Source: Lasioglossum baleicum
Lineage: Eukaryota; Arthropoda; Insecta; Hymenoptera; Halictidae
Assembly (NCBI RefSeq): GCF_051020765.1
Contig: NC_134941.1
Span: 372,001 to 436,000, forward strand
Direction: 5' to 3'
Length of the DNA stretch: 64,000 nt
Shown here: positions 11,128 through 21,907 of the stretch, piece by piece
Layout: each line of letters begins with the position of its first letter
How positions within the stretch are numbered: position 1 is the stretch's first letter
Made by a program: the position numbers and the translations under genes
Notes under the pieces: generated by a model
What the model saw: only the letters and a program-made list of their open reading frames with translations
What the model was told of the DNA's origin: nothing
Database searches by the model: none

Positions 11128-11499
11128 TCACGTATTCAGCCGTAAATCCATTTGCTGCTTCGAAATGTGTGTCACTGGGTCACTCGGTGACGAACTGCAC
11201 AGTGCACAGATGTCTTCAGGTACACGGTAGTACCGAAACCCAAGGGACGTACGGCCAGGTCGACGAACTGCACAGCCGGTGGTAGAAGGCCTAAGGGATG
11301 CGCGGTCAAGTCGACGATCCAGAATTTCACTTTCACTTTCGAATCGATAAATAATTCGTATGTTTATTTCACACAGATGCCTTGAAATTTTTCCACACTC
11401 ACAATCACTGTTCACATTTGTCAACACATAGTTATGCACTAATAATAATTGCCATATCCCTTGTACTGCTGCACAAATCACAACAATCAGGTAATGCAA
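11128..11499 (-). CDS. Unrecognised ~103-123 aa frame in ACAGGG fold-back arm
   Basis: The frame contains NVNSDCECGKISRHLCEIN near its start and ends MDLRLNT, where the DNA reads GTGAGT followed by a pyrimidine-rich stretch, so it may be an exon rather than a complete gene. The same protein is encoded at 11752-12063 in the other arm and, with three substitutions, at 22510-22881. Copies at 9.4 kb and 55.5-57.2 kb are broken. There is no match to a family I know. The copies may simply be young, so openness is weak evidence for function. Confidence 0.3.
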   Translation of the reverse strand: MHYLIVVICAAVQGIWQLLLVHNYVLTNVNSDCECGKISRHLCEINIRIIYRFESESEILDRRLDRASLRPSTTGCAVRRPGRTSLGFRYYRVPEDICALCSSSPSDPVTHISKQQMDLRLNT

Positions 11500-11503
11500 T
11501 CAC

Positions 11504-11704
11504 TAGACTGCGGATTTCATGCATTTGCAGCAAACATGAGTAGGTGCATTTTAATACAGTAGAGAGATTAAAATAATTTCAAAACACCAATGTATTATTT
11601 TCAAATTCTTAAAATGATCACAGTAAGAATCATATATCTGTCTGGCTCCTGTCCCTTGTAATAGCGGCAGCCAACATTCATTTTGCATAAAGATCCGCAG
11701 TCTA
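11504..11704. mobile_element. 201-bp hAT MITE (TAGACTGCGGAT ends)
   Basis: Perfect ends TAGACTGCGGAT...ATCCGCAGTCTA enclose 201 bases with no coding capacity. The flanks here are GCAATCAC and GTGATTAG, mirror images rather than a duplication. An undisturbed copy of the same length in the Polinton (29122-29322) has an 8-bp duplication GTGATTAT, which fixes the family as hAT. Confidence 0.85.
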
Positions 11705-11751
11705 GTGATTAGATTAAATAATCGTTTAATTAGTTTAAGCAATTATTATTA

Positions 11752-12063
11752 GTGCATAGCTATGTGTTGACAAATGTGAACAGTGATTGTGAGTGTGGAA
11801 AAATTTCAAGGCATCTGTGTGAAATAAACATACGAATTATTTATCGATTCGAAAGTGAAAGTGAAATTCTGGATCGTCGACTTGACCGCGCATCCCTTAG
11901 GCCTTCTACCACCGGCTGTGCAGTTCGTCGACCTGGCCGTACGTCCCTTGGGTTTCGGTACTACCGTGTACCTGAAGACATCTGTGCACTGTGCAGTTCG
12001 TCACCGAGTGACCCAGTGACACACATTTCGAAGCAGCAAATGGATTTACGGCTGAATACGTGA
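11752..12063 (+). CDS. Unrecognised 103 aa frame, mirror copy
   Basis: Encodes the same 103 residues as the minus-strand frame at 11128-11436 because it lies in the opposite arm of the palindrome. It ends at the GTGAGT donor-like site at 12060. Function unknown. Confidence 0.3.
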   Translation: MHSYVLTNVNSDCECGKISRHLCEINIRIIYRFESESEILDRRLDRASLRPSTTGCAVRRPGRTSLGFRYYRVPEDICALCSSSPSDPVTHISKQQMDLRLNT

Positions 12064-12786
12064 GTTTTTAATTCAATCAGTTTCTGCTTTTTCCCTCGTT
12101 CGGGTAAAGTTGCCGTAAGTCGGGTAAAGAGATCCACCCATATGAATTGACAAGTAAAGTTCTTCCGACCGACAAAAACTGTAAAGGGTAATGTTGTTCA
12201 GAATCATGGTCTTGACAACATATCCAAAGCTCATCGAAATCGGAGAGGAGATAGTTCAGATAGTACATCGATCGATTTACAATTACAAGTTACTTATCGC
12301 GTAAACTAAAGCCGGCCGACAAAAACTGTAATGGGAAATGTTGTTCAGAATCATGGTCTTGACAACATATCCAAAGCTCATCGAAATCGGAGAGGAGATA
12401 GTTCAGATAGTACATCGATCGATTTACAATTACAAGTTACTTATCGCGTAAACTAAAGCCGGCCGACAAAAACTGTAAAGGGAAATGTTGTTCAGAATCA
12501 TGGTCTTGACAACATGTCCAAAGCTCATCCAAATCGGGGAAGATTCACATAATCTCGAGAAACTCTTGTTCGTTGCGGCATCGCGGCGTTACACCGCGCT
12601 CGTCTCCCGGCGCGCCGGGCTGAACGTGCCATCGCGCGTCTAGGTCGCGCTCTGATTGGTCCGTGTTTTTCGTTAATAACTCCTAAACAAAGCCCCGGCT
12701 GACATTGGTGCAAAGGAAAATGTTGCTTCAAATGACCTAAGGAACCTCCCATTTCCCGGAGTCGAAGGGGTCTTGGGACACCCTGT

Positions 12787-13238
12787 ATATAGGCTACTTT
12801 TCCGGCAAGATTGTAGGAGCATGATTTACAAGTGAAAGTACGAAAAAAATGTTGTATGACGTTTATTTATAAACGCTTTATTACAATATTATAGGCAAAT
12901 ATTGAATGTAGCTTGAATAGGTGCGGAGCAGCAGATTTCAAGCTGAATAATACGGAAGGTAGATTGTGTGTACTTTGCCTGTACTTACGAGATATTTCTT
13001 TACGTACAAGGATCGTCATCACAGTTTTGTGATTCCTTACAATTCTTTATGTAACAAGTTTGCACCATTCTTCCAAATTTTAAATTTTTCCAGCATTCCA
13101 ATATCAGAGAATTGTAATTGGCACAGATCGCATCGTCTGTCAAATATAATTAAAGAAATCACAAAGTATCGTGTCCATTACTTTTTACTAACTTTTTACA
13201 GGCAGAATTTACTTATCTAAAATATTTTAATCAGATTT
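12787..13238 (-). repeat. Right arm of THAP-exon palindrome (first part)
   Basis: Reverse complement of about 10300-10755. It is broken at 13238 by Helitron A and resumes at 18074-18199. Confidence 0.75.
13000..13068 (-). pseudogene. THAP-like fragment, mirror copy
   Basis: Mirror of the 10474-10542 fragment in the opposite arm, with the same C-x4-C start and the same early stop. Confidence 0.4.
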
Positions 13239-13364
13239 TTAACTTCCCGATTTTATAGGGAAGTTATTGTAATGACCCCGAAAATCGAAAATCGATTTTT
13301 TAGCAGATCTTCACGTATCATGGTCATAGCAGTCATTTTAGACTATTTTCAGCAAAATGTTCGT

Positions 13365-13420
13365 ATGTGTGTGTGTGTGTGTGTGAGAGAGAGAGTGTGT
13401 GTGTGAGTGTGTGTGCGTAT
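13365..13420. repeat. (TG)n/(AG)n microsatellite in Helitron A
   Basis: An imperfect GT run interrupted by GAGAGAGA, at the position where Helitron B has a long (CA)n run. Confidence 0.9.
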
Positions 13421-13908
13421 GTCTGTTTCTATGGTATCAAATTTTTCATTAACGTTTTCTGAAAAAGTAATAACGCGATCAGAATGATGAATGATGCAAT
13501 CGATGTGCCCCGTCGTAACTTAGAGCTGATTAGATTTTGGTCCATATTGGTCAAGTAGTTTTTTAGATTTTTAGTTTTTTTCGAAAGGAGTTGATTCTAC
13601 AATGCAATTTATACGAGAGAACGGAAAGTTTCCACCGAAGAAACAAACATAATTACACAACAAAATTTTTTTTCATTTTTTTTAAATTAAAAAAAATTTT
13701 TTTAATTAAAAAATAATTTTTTTTTTGTACCTTACGCTAATGTTTCCGCTTACAATAATCGAAAATTATCTCAATGCAAGAGTGAGTTAATCATCTCTAC
13801 TCCCGAGAATACATTTTCAAAGAATATCGATGAAAGTACAAAAAAAACTTTATATTACAATCTTTAAAAAAACAATCAGTTCAAAACGAATTATTAACTG
13901 AGATTAAA

Positions 13909-15364
13909 TTGAAAATTAATATAAACTATATGATAATTATTAATAACATTGATGTTGAAAACGGATTGGTTAATGGAGCACACACATGCGGAATATTAAA
14001 ATTTATTACTTTTCAAGAAAATACTAAAATTTCGTCTATATTGTGGTTAGATTTTCAATTGGCCAGAGTAGGAGTGAAAGTAAGAACTCGTTATCGTGAT
14101 TATATGAAAAATTATTTAAATAAAAATAAATTTTTTAAAAATACCACGTTTTTAAAATGGACTAAAAAGTATAAAATAATTTTTCCTAGCCCCGTACAGA
14201 TTCCTAACCACGTACAGATAATCCTGAAAATTTGTGATTGTGAATTTTTAACATCTACGCAAATACTTGTAAGATTTAAAACGAAAAACGTGGGCCGCAA
14301 GATAATAGTAAGGAGTGTAGAGAGTAGAAGCCGTTGAGAAATCTCACACAACAGTTCATATCATTTGCGAAGCAACAAAATTTTTAGTAATTTAGGTGAA
14401 CTATTCATGCATCAATTATCTATTGCATGCGCCCCACGTTTTTCGTTTTAAATCTTACAAGTATTTGCGTAGATGTTAAAAATTCACAATCACAAATTTT
14501 CAGGATTATCTGTACGTGGTTAGGAATCTGTACGGGGCTAGGAAAAATTATTTTATACTTTTTAGTCCATTTTAAAAACGTGGTATTTTTAAAAAATTTA
14601 TTTTTATTTAAATAATTATTTTCTGCTTTTTAGTCTTGTGTGTGTGAAATTTTTGAATCGATTTTAAACATTTTTATGAGATTATAACAGAGACACGTAG
14701 TAAATTTCAGACGGTATTGCAACCCCGTCCTATCGAAAACAAACGCCATGGTAAAATGTCAAAGATAAAGGTTCGGCGTTCAGTGGAGTGGGGATGAGTC
14801 AGAGTGGGAACGCCTAGTGGAGTAGGGAGCGCTGAACACGTGGACGTAGGGTTTCGCGGGGGGGGGGGGGTGAACAGGTAAATATTTAAATGTTATATCT
14901 CCGAAACGGATAGACTTTTTAAAAATTTTTTTTTTGAATAATGCAGTGTCATCCAGTTCTGAGCCATGTAACCGATTTCAAGTCTCTAGCTCATCAGGAA
15001 GTTAGTTTAAAATCAATTGCAAAATTTGCCACCGAACAAACAGACAAACAGACAAACAAACAAGAAAGCGAGCTAATAAAAACGTGGTAAAATGCAAATA
15101 TTCATCAAAATTTAACACCAATACTAAAAATCTCGAATCATATAAATATGTCGAGTGAGGAAAAATATCAAATCACACGTAGTCAATTTCCAGTGGTTCC
15201 TGCTGAAGCGATTACGATTCATAAATGTCAGGGACAAACATACGAGAAAAGTATGTTTGAATTTTAAAAAATCAGAAAGGCGAACTTTACAAATGTTGTA
15301 TGTAGCACTGAGCAGAGTTTCAAAATTGAGCGCGGTTTATATATTTTGGGACAATTTAAATTAA
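13909..15364 (+). pseudogene. Pif1-like helicase fragment of Helitron A, interrupted
   Basis: Two coding blocks, about 13960-14108 and 15092-15364, match the copy at 1512-1943. They are separated by the insertion at 14109-15090. The second block has a one-base insertion near 15248, so the reading frame changes between the HK.QGQ motif and LYVALSRV. The motif serine is also replaced by cysteine (HKCQG). Clearly non-functional. Confidence 0.8.
14109..15090. mobile_element. Insertion in the helicase fragment, including a 190-bp-arm hairpin
   Basis: Bases 14109-14293 and 14432-14619 are inverted copies separated by about 138 bases. Past the hairpin the insert continues to AAAACGTGGT at 15090, mirroring ACCACGTTTT near 14141. 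The terminal phrase AAGAAAGCGAGCTAATAAAA near 15065 recurs at 60666, so this belongs to a dispersed family. A homopolymer of G lies at 14861-14870. Family not recognised. Confidence 0.6.
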
Positions 15365-16159
15365 CAGTATCGAAGAAAACCAAGATCAATACTGCAAACC
15401 CGGATAATGAGGAGTTGTATCGTTTGCGAAAAACTAATTAAGACAATTTATTTTGCAACATTAGTATGCTATAACAAGGAACCAAGCGAGCAACGAGCCT
15501 GCGATGTTCGTTTAATGCGACGTCATATACCAAACATTTTGATAAGTAGAAAACTATTGAATTTCTCTGAAAACGTATAATCTTCTTAAAACGTACACTT
15601 AATAATGATAATAATATACTGCAACTAACGAATCGGGAAGTTCTTTGTGTGGCTCGTGGAGAGTCACACACCAAATAAAACTAGAGGGTTATTGTTGCTC
15701 GCTCGCTTCGCTCGCTCGCGAGTAGGGTTGTTTTTGCTCGCTCGCTTCGCGAGCTCGCGGATAGGACTGCTCTTGCGAAAGGGTTAGTGGTACGCATAGC
15801 TAGTAGTACCTATAGCTATTAATGTTTTTTTTTATTTGGTGTGTGACTCTCCACGAGCCACACAAAGAACTTCCCGATTCGTTAGTTGCAGTATATTATT
15901 ATCATTATTAAGTGTAATTTTTAAGAAGATTATACGTTTTCAGGGAAATTCAATAGTTTTCTACTTATCAAAATGTTTGCTATATGGCGTCGCATTAAAC
16001 CAACATCGTATGCTCGTTGCTCGCTTGGTTCCTTGTTATAGCATACTAATGTTGCAAAATAAATTGTCTTAATTATTATAATTTTTCGCAAACGATACAA
16101 CTCCTCATTATCCGGGTTAGCAGTATTGACCTTGGTTTTCTTCGATACTGTTAATTTAA

Positions 16160-17250
16160 ATTGTCCCAAAATATATAAACCGCGCTCAATTTTGAAACTC
16201 TGCTCAGTACTACATACAACATCTGTAAAGTTCGTTTTTCTGATTTTTTAAAATTCAAACATACTTTCTCGTATGTTTGTCCCTGACTTTTATGAATCGT
16301 AATCGCTTCAGCAGGAACCACTGGAAATTGACTACGTGTGATTTGATATTTTTCCTCACTCCGGTGTTACCGGCCCGTGCTTCTACTGGTGCTTCTGGTG
16401 CGACCGTTTATCGCGGCGCGACGCGATCGCGTGGACCTGGTGATGGATACCGGCGACTGGGTTCAGGAGGAACGGTTCAGGAAAACCCGGCCACGAGTTG
16501 GGAAGTTCCTCGTGGCGGTTCTACGGCAAATGTAGAGGATGCTGCCCCTACATTTAATCGTCTCCGGTAGCTGTCGGAGTTCTCGGGATGCTGCCCGAAC
16601 GGCAGAGAAGGATGCTGCCCTCTCTGTTTGGCGTGTTTGCTGTCACGCCGGTGGGAAACGCCGGTGTCGTTGAGGCCGATGCTGCGGACAACTCGTCGAC
16701 GAGCGTGGGAAAGTAGGAAAGTATCAGTACCACTTACCAATACTTTGGGATGTGCCCAGGATGCTGCCCAGGCTGGAAAAGAGGCCGTGCCTCGTTTGCA
16801 TCGCCTTTTATAGGCGAAGATTGGTGGTGGGGGAATGGTGTGAAGGAAACGGATGTGTGACGTCGAGTTTCCGCCTTCCTCAAGATGGCGGAACCTCGGC
16901 GTCCGTTTCCCGCCGACTATGGCTTGGAGCGCGGGATCGTGCATCGTAGCGCGTCGTATACGGCCGGCGCGTTCGGTGATCTTCGGCGTCGCTCGGTTAT
17001 GTTCGGCGCGTGTCTCATAGTGACAGGCCTGCATCGTACAGGTCTGTTACAGTATTGGTGTTAAATTTTGATGAATATTTGCATTTTTCATATAATCACG
17101 ATAACGAGTTCTTACTTTCACTCCTACTCTGGCCAATTGAAAATCTAACCACAATATAGACGAAATTTTAGTATTTTCTGGAAAAGTATAATAAATTTTA
17201 ATATTCCGCATGTGTATGTGCTCCATTAACCAATCCGTTTTCAACATCAA
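16160..17250 (-). pseudogene. Pif1-like helicase fragment of Helitron B, interrupted by LTR fragment
   Basis: The N-terminal block (17047-17250) and the C-terminal block (16160-16361) match the helicase fragment of copy 1. An LTR-like insertion (16362-17053) sits between them, and about 30 bases of target present in copy 1 are missing at the left junction. Confidence 0.7.
16362..17053 (-). mobile_element. LTR-like fragment with TATA box
   Basis: On the minus strand it begins TGTAACAGACCTGTACG and has TATAAAAGGCG about 240 bases in (plus strand about 16803-16813). Beyond the TATA box the motif GATGCTGCC recurs at least five times between 16535 and 16770. It shares the terminal words of the 4.1-5.5 kb fragment. 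The other end (CCGGTGTTACCGG) shows no clear LTR terminus or target duplication, so the copy is truncated. Confidence 0.55.
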
Positions 17251-17777
17251 TGTTATTAATAATTATCATATAGTTTATATTAATTTTCAATTTAATCTCA
17301 GTTAATAATTCGTTTTGAACTGATTGTTTTTTTAAAGATTGTAATATATATTTTTTTTGTACTTTCATCGATATTCTTTGAAAATGTATTCTTGGGAGTA
17401 GAGATGATTAACTCACTCTTGCATTGGGATAATTTTCGATTATTGTAAGCGGAAACATTAGCGTAAGGTACAAAAAAAAAATTTTTTTTGAGTAAAAAAA
17501 TTTTTTTTAATTTAAAAAAAATGAAAAAAATTTTTTTGTGTAATTATGTTTGTTTCTTCGGTGGAAACTTTCCGTTCTCTCGTATAAATTGCATTGTTGA
17601 ATGAACTCCTTTCGAAAAAAACTAAAAATCTAAAAAACTACTTGACCAATATGGACCAAAATCTAATCAGCTCTAAGTTACGACGGGGCACATCGATTGC
17701 ATCATTCATCATTCTGATCGCGTTGTTACTTTTTCAGAAAACGTTAACGAAAAATTTGATACCATAGAAACAGACAT

Positions 17778-17780
<3 letters not shown>

Positions 17781-17837
<57 letters not shown>
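17781..17837. repeat. (CA)n microsatellite
   Basis: An uninterrupted run of about 28 CA units inside Helitron B. Confidence 0.98.
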
Positions 17838-17839
<2 letters not shown>

Positions 17840-18073
17840 GAACATTTTGCTGAAAATAGTCTAAAATGACTGCAATAACCATGAAACGTGAAGATCTGCT
17901 AAAAAATTGATTTTCGATTTTCGGGGTCATTACAATAACTTCCCTATAAAATCGGGAAGTTAAAAAAACATTAATAGCTATAGGTACTACTAGCCATGCG
18001 TACCACTAACCCTTTCGCAAGAGCAGTCCTATCCGCGAGCTCGCGAAGCGAGCGAGCAACAATAACCCTCTAG

Positions 18074-18199
18074 TTTTAGCATTCAATTGATGATTTTCAT
18101 CCATCGAAAACGAACATCACCATTTTTTTCTCGATTTTCATCTCATACTGTCTTGAAGAATCGCCCGTTAAATTTTCTCTCACATGTTGCCGATATACT
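18074..18199 (-). repeat. Right arm of THAP-exon palindrome (outer part)
   Basis: Reverse complement of about 10181-10310, separated from the inner part (12787-13238) by Helitrons A and B. It ends CTCACATGTTGCCGATAT, mirroring the left arm start. Confidence 0.75.
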
Positions 18200-18212
18200 A
18201 TATGTACTAGAG

Positions 18213-18425
18213 ATCTCGATTTCACGTGTATCTGAAATACACGTGTACACGTGTAGTTCGGATGTTCGTGTTGAAGTTCGTGTAAAGTTTACTCCACGTG
18301 TACACGTGTACTTCGATACACGTGTACACGTGTATTTAGGTACACGTGTACACGTGTATTTAGGTGCACGTGTACACGTGTATTTAGCTACACGTGTACA
18401 CGTGGGTTGAAATACACGAATACAC
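18213..18425. repeat. TACACGTGTACACGTGT array
   Basis: Repeated self-complementary TACACGTGTACACGTGTA units spaced about 24 bases, separated by TTTAGG/TTCGA-like linkers. The mirror array is at 19620-19830. The open frames (YTCTRVPK repeats) are artefacts of the array. Confidence 0.9.
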
Positions 18426-18563
18426 GTATCGAAATGTATAATTTCACATGTATTAACCCATCTTTCTATTATATAAAATAGTTCTGTAGTTCTGTCACGC
18501 AAAAACTCCGACCGGCGAAGCTTTCTGATGGGAACCCTAAATTGAGCGACGTGACAATGTGTA

Positions 18564-18570
<7 letters not shown>

Positions 18571-18633
<63 letters not shown>

Positions 18634-18643
18634 TGTGTGTGTA
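18571..18643. repeat. (GA)n microsatellite
   Basis: About 60 bases of GA followed by a short GT run. The mirror arm has a shorter CT run at 19441-19487. Confidence 0.98.
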
Positions 18644-18870
18644 CGAGAGAAATAGAGCGCGATATTGTATAGCGATAGAGAGAGCAAGATGGTAAGAGAG
18701 AGGCGCCGCGAGGGTTGGTGAGCGAAGCGAACAGGGGGCAGAGCCCCCTAGTATCCCATATGTTATTTCGTCATTAATATCAGAATATTTAGATATGTAA
18801 CTTGTTCATGAGACTTATTTACTGAGTTGCAGGTGAAAATAAGAAGCATTATGGTTTTGGTTAATAAAGT

Positions 18871-19080
18871 TTACTTTATTAATCTTTTGTTCTGAGATAA
18901 GAAAACTAAAGTATTAACATTTTGAGGAAGTAAACGGTTTCGTTTTTTTGTTACAATATTTCCAGCACATGAAAAACACCGTTCCAACATCGCCGGAGTT
19001 GCTGGAATTGTTAAATATTTTTTGGCAAATTCCGAAATTGCTGGATATTTGTTTGCCCTAGCCTTCCACCATTCAAATGG
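18871..19080 (-). pseudogene. hAT transposase C-terminus
   Basis: Seventy codons to a stop read PFEWWKARANKYPAISEFAKKYL, TIPATPAMLERCFSCAG and KKRNRLLPQNV, the canonical hAT dimerisation block. The sequence runs up to the palindrome spacer, and the last part is encoded again in the opposite arm (about 19097-19195, plus strand). The catalytic part of the transposase is missing. Confidence 0.88.
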
Positions 19081-19440
19081 ATTTCAATTTTAATTTAATG
19101 TGCTGGAAATATTGTAACAAAAAAACGAAACCGTTTACTTCCTCAAAATGTTAATACTTTAGTTTTCTTATCTCAGAACAAAAGATTAATAAAGTAAACT
19201 TTATTAACCAAAACCATAATGCTTCTTATTTTCACCTGCAACTCAGTAAATAAGTCTCATGAACAAGTTACATATCTAAATATTCTGATATTAATGACGA
19301 AATAACATATGGGATACTAGGGGGCTCTGCCCCCTGTTCGCTTCCCTCACCAACCCTCGCGGCGCCTCTCTCTCTCTTACCATCTTGCTCTCTCTATCGC
19401 TATACAATATCGCGCTCTATTTCTCTCGTACACACACACA

Positions 19441-19475
<35 letters not shown>

Positions 19476-19619
19476 TCTCTCTGAAAAATACACATTGTCA
19501 CGTCGCTCAATTTAGGGTTCCCATCAGAAAGCTTCGCCGGTCGGAGTTTTTGCGTGACAGAACTACAGAACTATTTTATATAATAGAAAGATGGGTTAAT
19601 ACATGTGAAATTATACATT

Positions 19620-19830
19620 TCGATACGTGTATTCGTGTATTTCAATCCACGTGTACACGTGTAGCTAAATACACGTGTACACGTGCACCTAAATACACGT
19701 GTACACGTGTACCTAAATACACGTGTACACGTGTATCGAAGTACACGTGTACACGTGGAGTAAACTTTACACGAACTCAAACACGTGTATATTCGTTACA
19801 CGTGTACACGTGTACACGTGAATTTTCAAT
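19620..19830. repeat. TACACGTGTACACGTGT array, mirror copy
   Basis: Inverse of the 18213-18425 array in the right arm of the palindromic hAT. Confidence 0.9.
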
Positions 19831-19862
19831 ACACGTTCAGATTCGTGATCTCTAATATGTAC

Positions 19863-20732
19863 TAATATGTCCTGGACTAGACCGGACCAGCATTTTTGAC
19901 GGAAGAAAAGTCGCAGCATATCTTAGTGACGACACGATGACCTAAAACAATTTTCCAAGAGAATTAATGTACGTAATTATTATATTATGTATATAAATAT
20001 AGTTGGATATAACAATATAATTATTTTAAAATATATTACAAATACACAGGACTCGTTCCAAAACTAAAAATTAGTGAAATGGTAAGTAATACATGAAACA
20101 AGAAAGCATTATTTACTTTTGATGTTGTAAATAAAATAAATTAGATAATACACCTTATACTTACAAGTTTTTCAATAATGATGGGTAGCGTAAAAATGCA
20201 ACACATAAAATATATCCCAATTTGAAAATTTAATATTTGTTTCGCTCATACTTTTTTTAGGGAGTGTTATCTGTATATATCTTATAATTTATAATATTAT
20301 AATTTATAACATCTTACACAATAACCCGTAAAACTAACACCACTGAAAAATTCTGATACTATAGACATATTATGCATATATAGAAAATATAACTAGAAAA
20401 TATAACCATAAACTAATCACCCAGCACAACTCACGATGGTAAACAATGTTATAATTATCAGTTAAACTTGGTGGGCGAATATTCAATAATCAATCCTCAA
20501 CTATATTTCTTGATGTAGAACTATAATATATTTGTATTTATTCTCGTACAATACCATTGACTAATACTGCGCACAATACCACGCTTCTTAACCTCTCTCT
20601 ATACATTTGCGACCGTTTCCTTTCAACTCTCGTAGACAACTACCAGCGACTATCTTTCATCTGGTGGCCGTTACCTCAATCATCCTTCCATACCGACAGT
20701 GGTAAATTATTAGTACTTTAACCAACAACAGC
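19863..20732. other. AT-rich sequence without recognisable feature
   Basis: No gene and no TE termini recognised. There is a short inverted TTATAATTTATAATATTATAA cluster near 20280. Confidence 0.4.
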
Positions 20733-21838
20733 TGAATTCTCGTTGTGTGCGCAATCCATTTTGTGTCCAATTCTACATGTGCGCAATTCGTATTCTGTGG
20801 TGTGCAATCCCGCTGTGCGCCAAACTAGTGATGGGCATTATCGACTAAATTCAACTATCAACTAATTACTATTTAGTTACTACATACTATCGAATATTTA
20901 GTCGATAGTTTTTAGTCGACTGAAATTTCGTTTTAGTGGTTATACGTCTAGATTGCGGGCTATAGTCTATGCCTACGTATAGATCTCATTTCTCACTCAC
21001 TCTTACAGCATTGTACTGCAGTGCTCACTTAGTATTATAGGCACAGTAAGAGTAAATTGGGGTAAATATACCAGACAATAATTAAATAATTAATAATAAT
21101 AAAAATAATTTTTTTATAATTTTTAATAATTCGATATCGCTAATGAGTGAATGTATTTGATAGTAAATCTTATAAAATTTATTCAAAACATCCGCCGTTA
21201 AAATTCAACCAATAGCTCGATAGTTAAGCGACTGATTCAGTAACTGAATTTAGTCGATAGTTTTCAGTCGTTTACAGGTTATTCTCGTATTTACAATTAT
21301 TCTCGATGTTCGCTAGTTAAATGAATAGTAGGACAGTATGGGACAGTACAGAGATATTAAATTTCGTGATTGAATGATTTTGTCTTTATTTAATAATAAA
21401 TTCATACACTACGTTATAAATATAAATGTACACAATTTATTTATATCACATATATAGTTTATATTGCATAAATAGCAATAAGATTTTAACATCCAATATG
21501 AATTAAAGTATTGAAATATCTATTACATATTTCATTACTTGCATATTTGCACGTCCTGTCATAATTATGTATTTCTAACCTTTTCGTTTCATCGTCTGAC
21601 ACTGACATTTGAAATTTCAAGATGGCGACGTGTAAACAGTCGACTGAAAATAGTAACCCCACCACTACTAAATTCAGTCGATAGTTTAAAAAATCAGTCG
21701 ACTGAAAATAGTAGTTGAATACTATCGATTTAGTCGATAGTTTTTAGTCGATGGTGCCCATCACTACGCCAAACAGCTGTGTCCAATTGAGCGTGCGCCA
21801 TCTCGTTATGCGCCATCGTCTTGTGCGCCATCGAAGGC
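20733..21838. repeat. Degenerate 15-17-bp minisatellite (TGTGCGCCAAT type), interrupted by a hAT MITE
   Basis: Units such as TGTGCGCAATCC, TGTGCGCCAAAC, GTGCGCCATCTC and TGTGCGCCATCG follow each other every 15-17 bases on both sides of the MITE at 20826-21766. The MITE target duplication CGCCAAAC is part of one unit. Confidence 0.7.
20826..21766. mobile_element. hAT MITE, TSD CGCCAAAC
   Basis: Ends TAGTGATGGGCA...TGCCCATCACTA with a perfect 8-bp duplication CGCCAAAC (20818-20825 and 21767-21774). TAGTGATGGGC-type ends are characteristic of hAT elements. Subterminal regions contain many TAGTCGATAGT and TTTAGTCGACTGAA words in both orientations, probably transposase binding repeats. No coding capacity. 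Confidence 0.9.
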
Positions 21839-21907
21839 CTCTCGTATGAGACGAAGCAAGTGCACAAGTATATTTCACAAGTTCATCATTTGGTACAAAT
21901 TTAAAAA

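Larger units (their letters stand above)
10756..12786. mobile_element. ACAGGG fold-back element, complete palindrome
   Basis: Ends are ACAGGGTCTCCCAAAA and its mirror GGGACACCCTGT. The arms (10756-11503 and about 11737-12786) are inverted copies, although the right arm carries an internal tandem of a block near 12160-12540. The centre holds the 201-bp hAT MITE at 11504-11704. Each arm keeps an open frame of about 100 codons ending at a GTGAGT splice-donor-like site. No transposase is recognised, so the superfamily is left open. Confidence 0.75.
15681..17962 (-). mobile_element. Helitron B, inserted in Helitron A
   Basis: Same family as copy 1 in minus orientation: CTAG at 15681-15684 next to two consecutive GCTCGCTCGC hairpin-forming blocks (about 15697-15760), and the AACTTCCC palindrome near 17940-17962. 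The 3' terminal block appears duplicated, since two GCTCGCTCGCTTCGC segments follow each other. It carries a helicase fragment interrupted by an LTR fragment. Confidence 0.75.
13239..18073 (+). mobile_element. Helitron A, split by Helitron B
   Basis: Left end AACTTCCC...GGGAAGTT palindrome (13241-13265) matches the 5' end of copy 1. The right end is the GCGAGC hairpin (about 18032-18056) plus CTAG at 18070-18073. Its own sequence occupies 13239-15680 and 17963-18073; Helitron B occupies 15681-17962 in opposite orientation. Removing B joins ...CACACACCAAAT to AAACATTAATAGC as in copy 1. Removing A restores the right arm of the THAP palindrome across a T-run target. Confidence 0.75.
18208..19854. 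mobile_element. Palindromic hAT element, TSD ATATGTAC
   Basis: Ends TAGAGATC...GATCTCTA are flanked by a perfect 8-bp duplication ATATGTAC (18200-18207 and 19855-19862). Bases 18208-18982 and about 19097-19854 are inverted copies around a spacer of about 115 bases. Both arms include the 3' end of a hAT transposase gene, so both ends derive from one end of the parent element. The arms also share the ACACGTGT array, a GA/CT microsatellite of different length, and a Helitron-like CTAG end. Confidence 0.85.

Noticed and set aside
18143..19855. YTCTRVPK-repeat proteins
   Set aside because: Frames through the ACACGTGT array.
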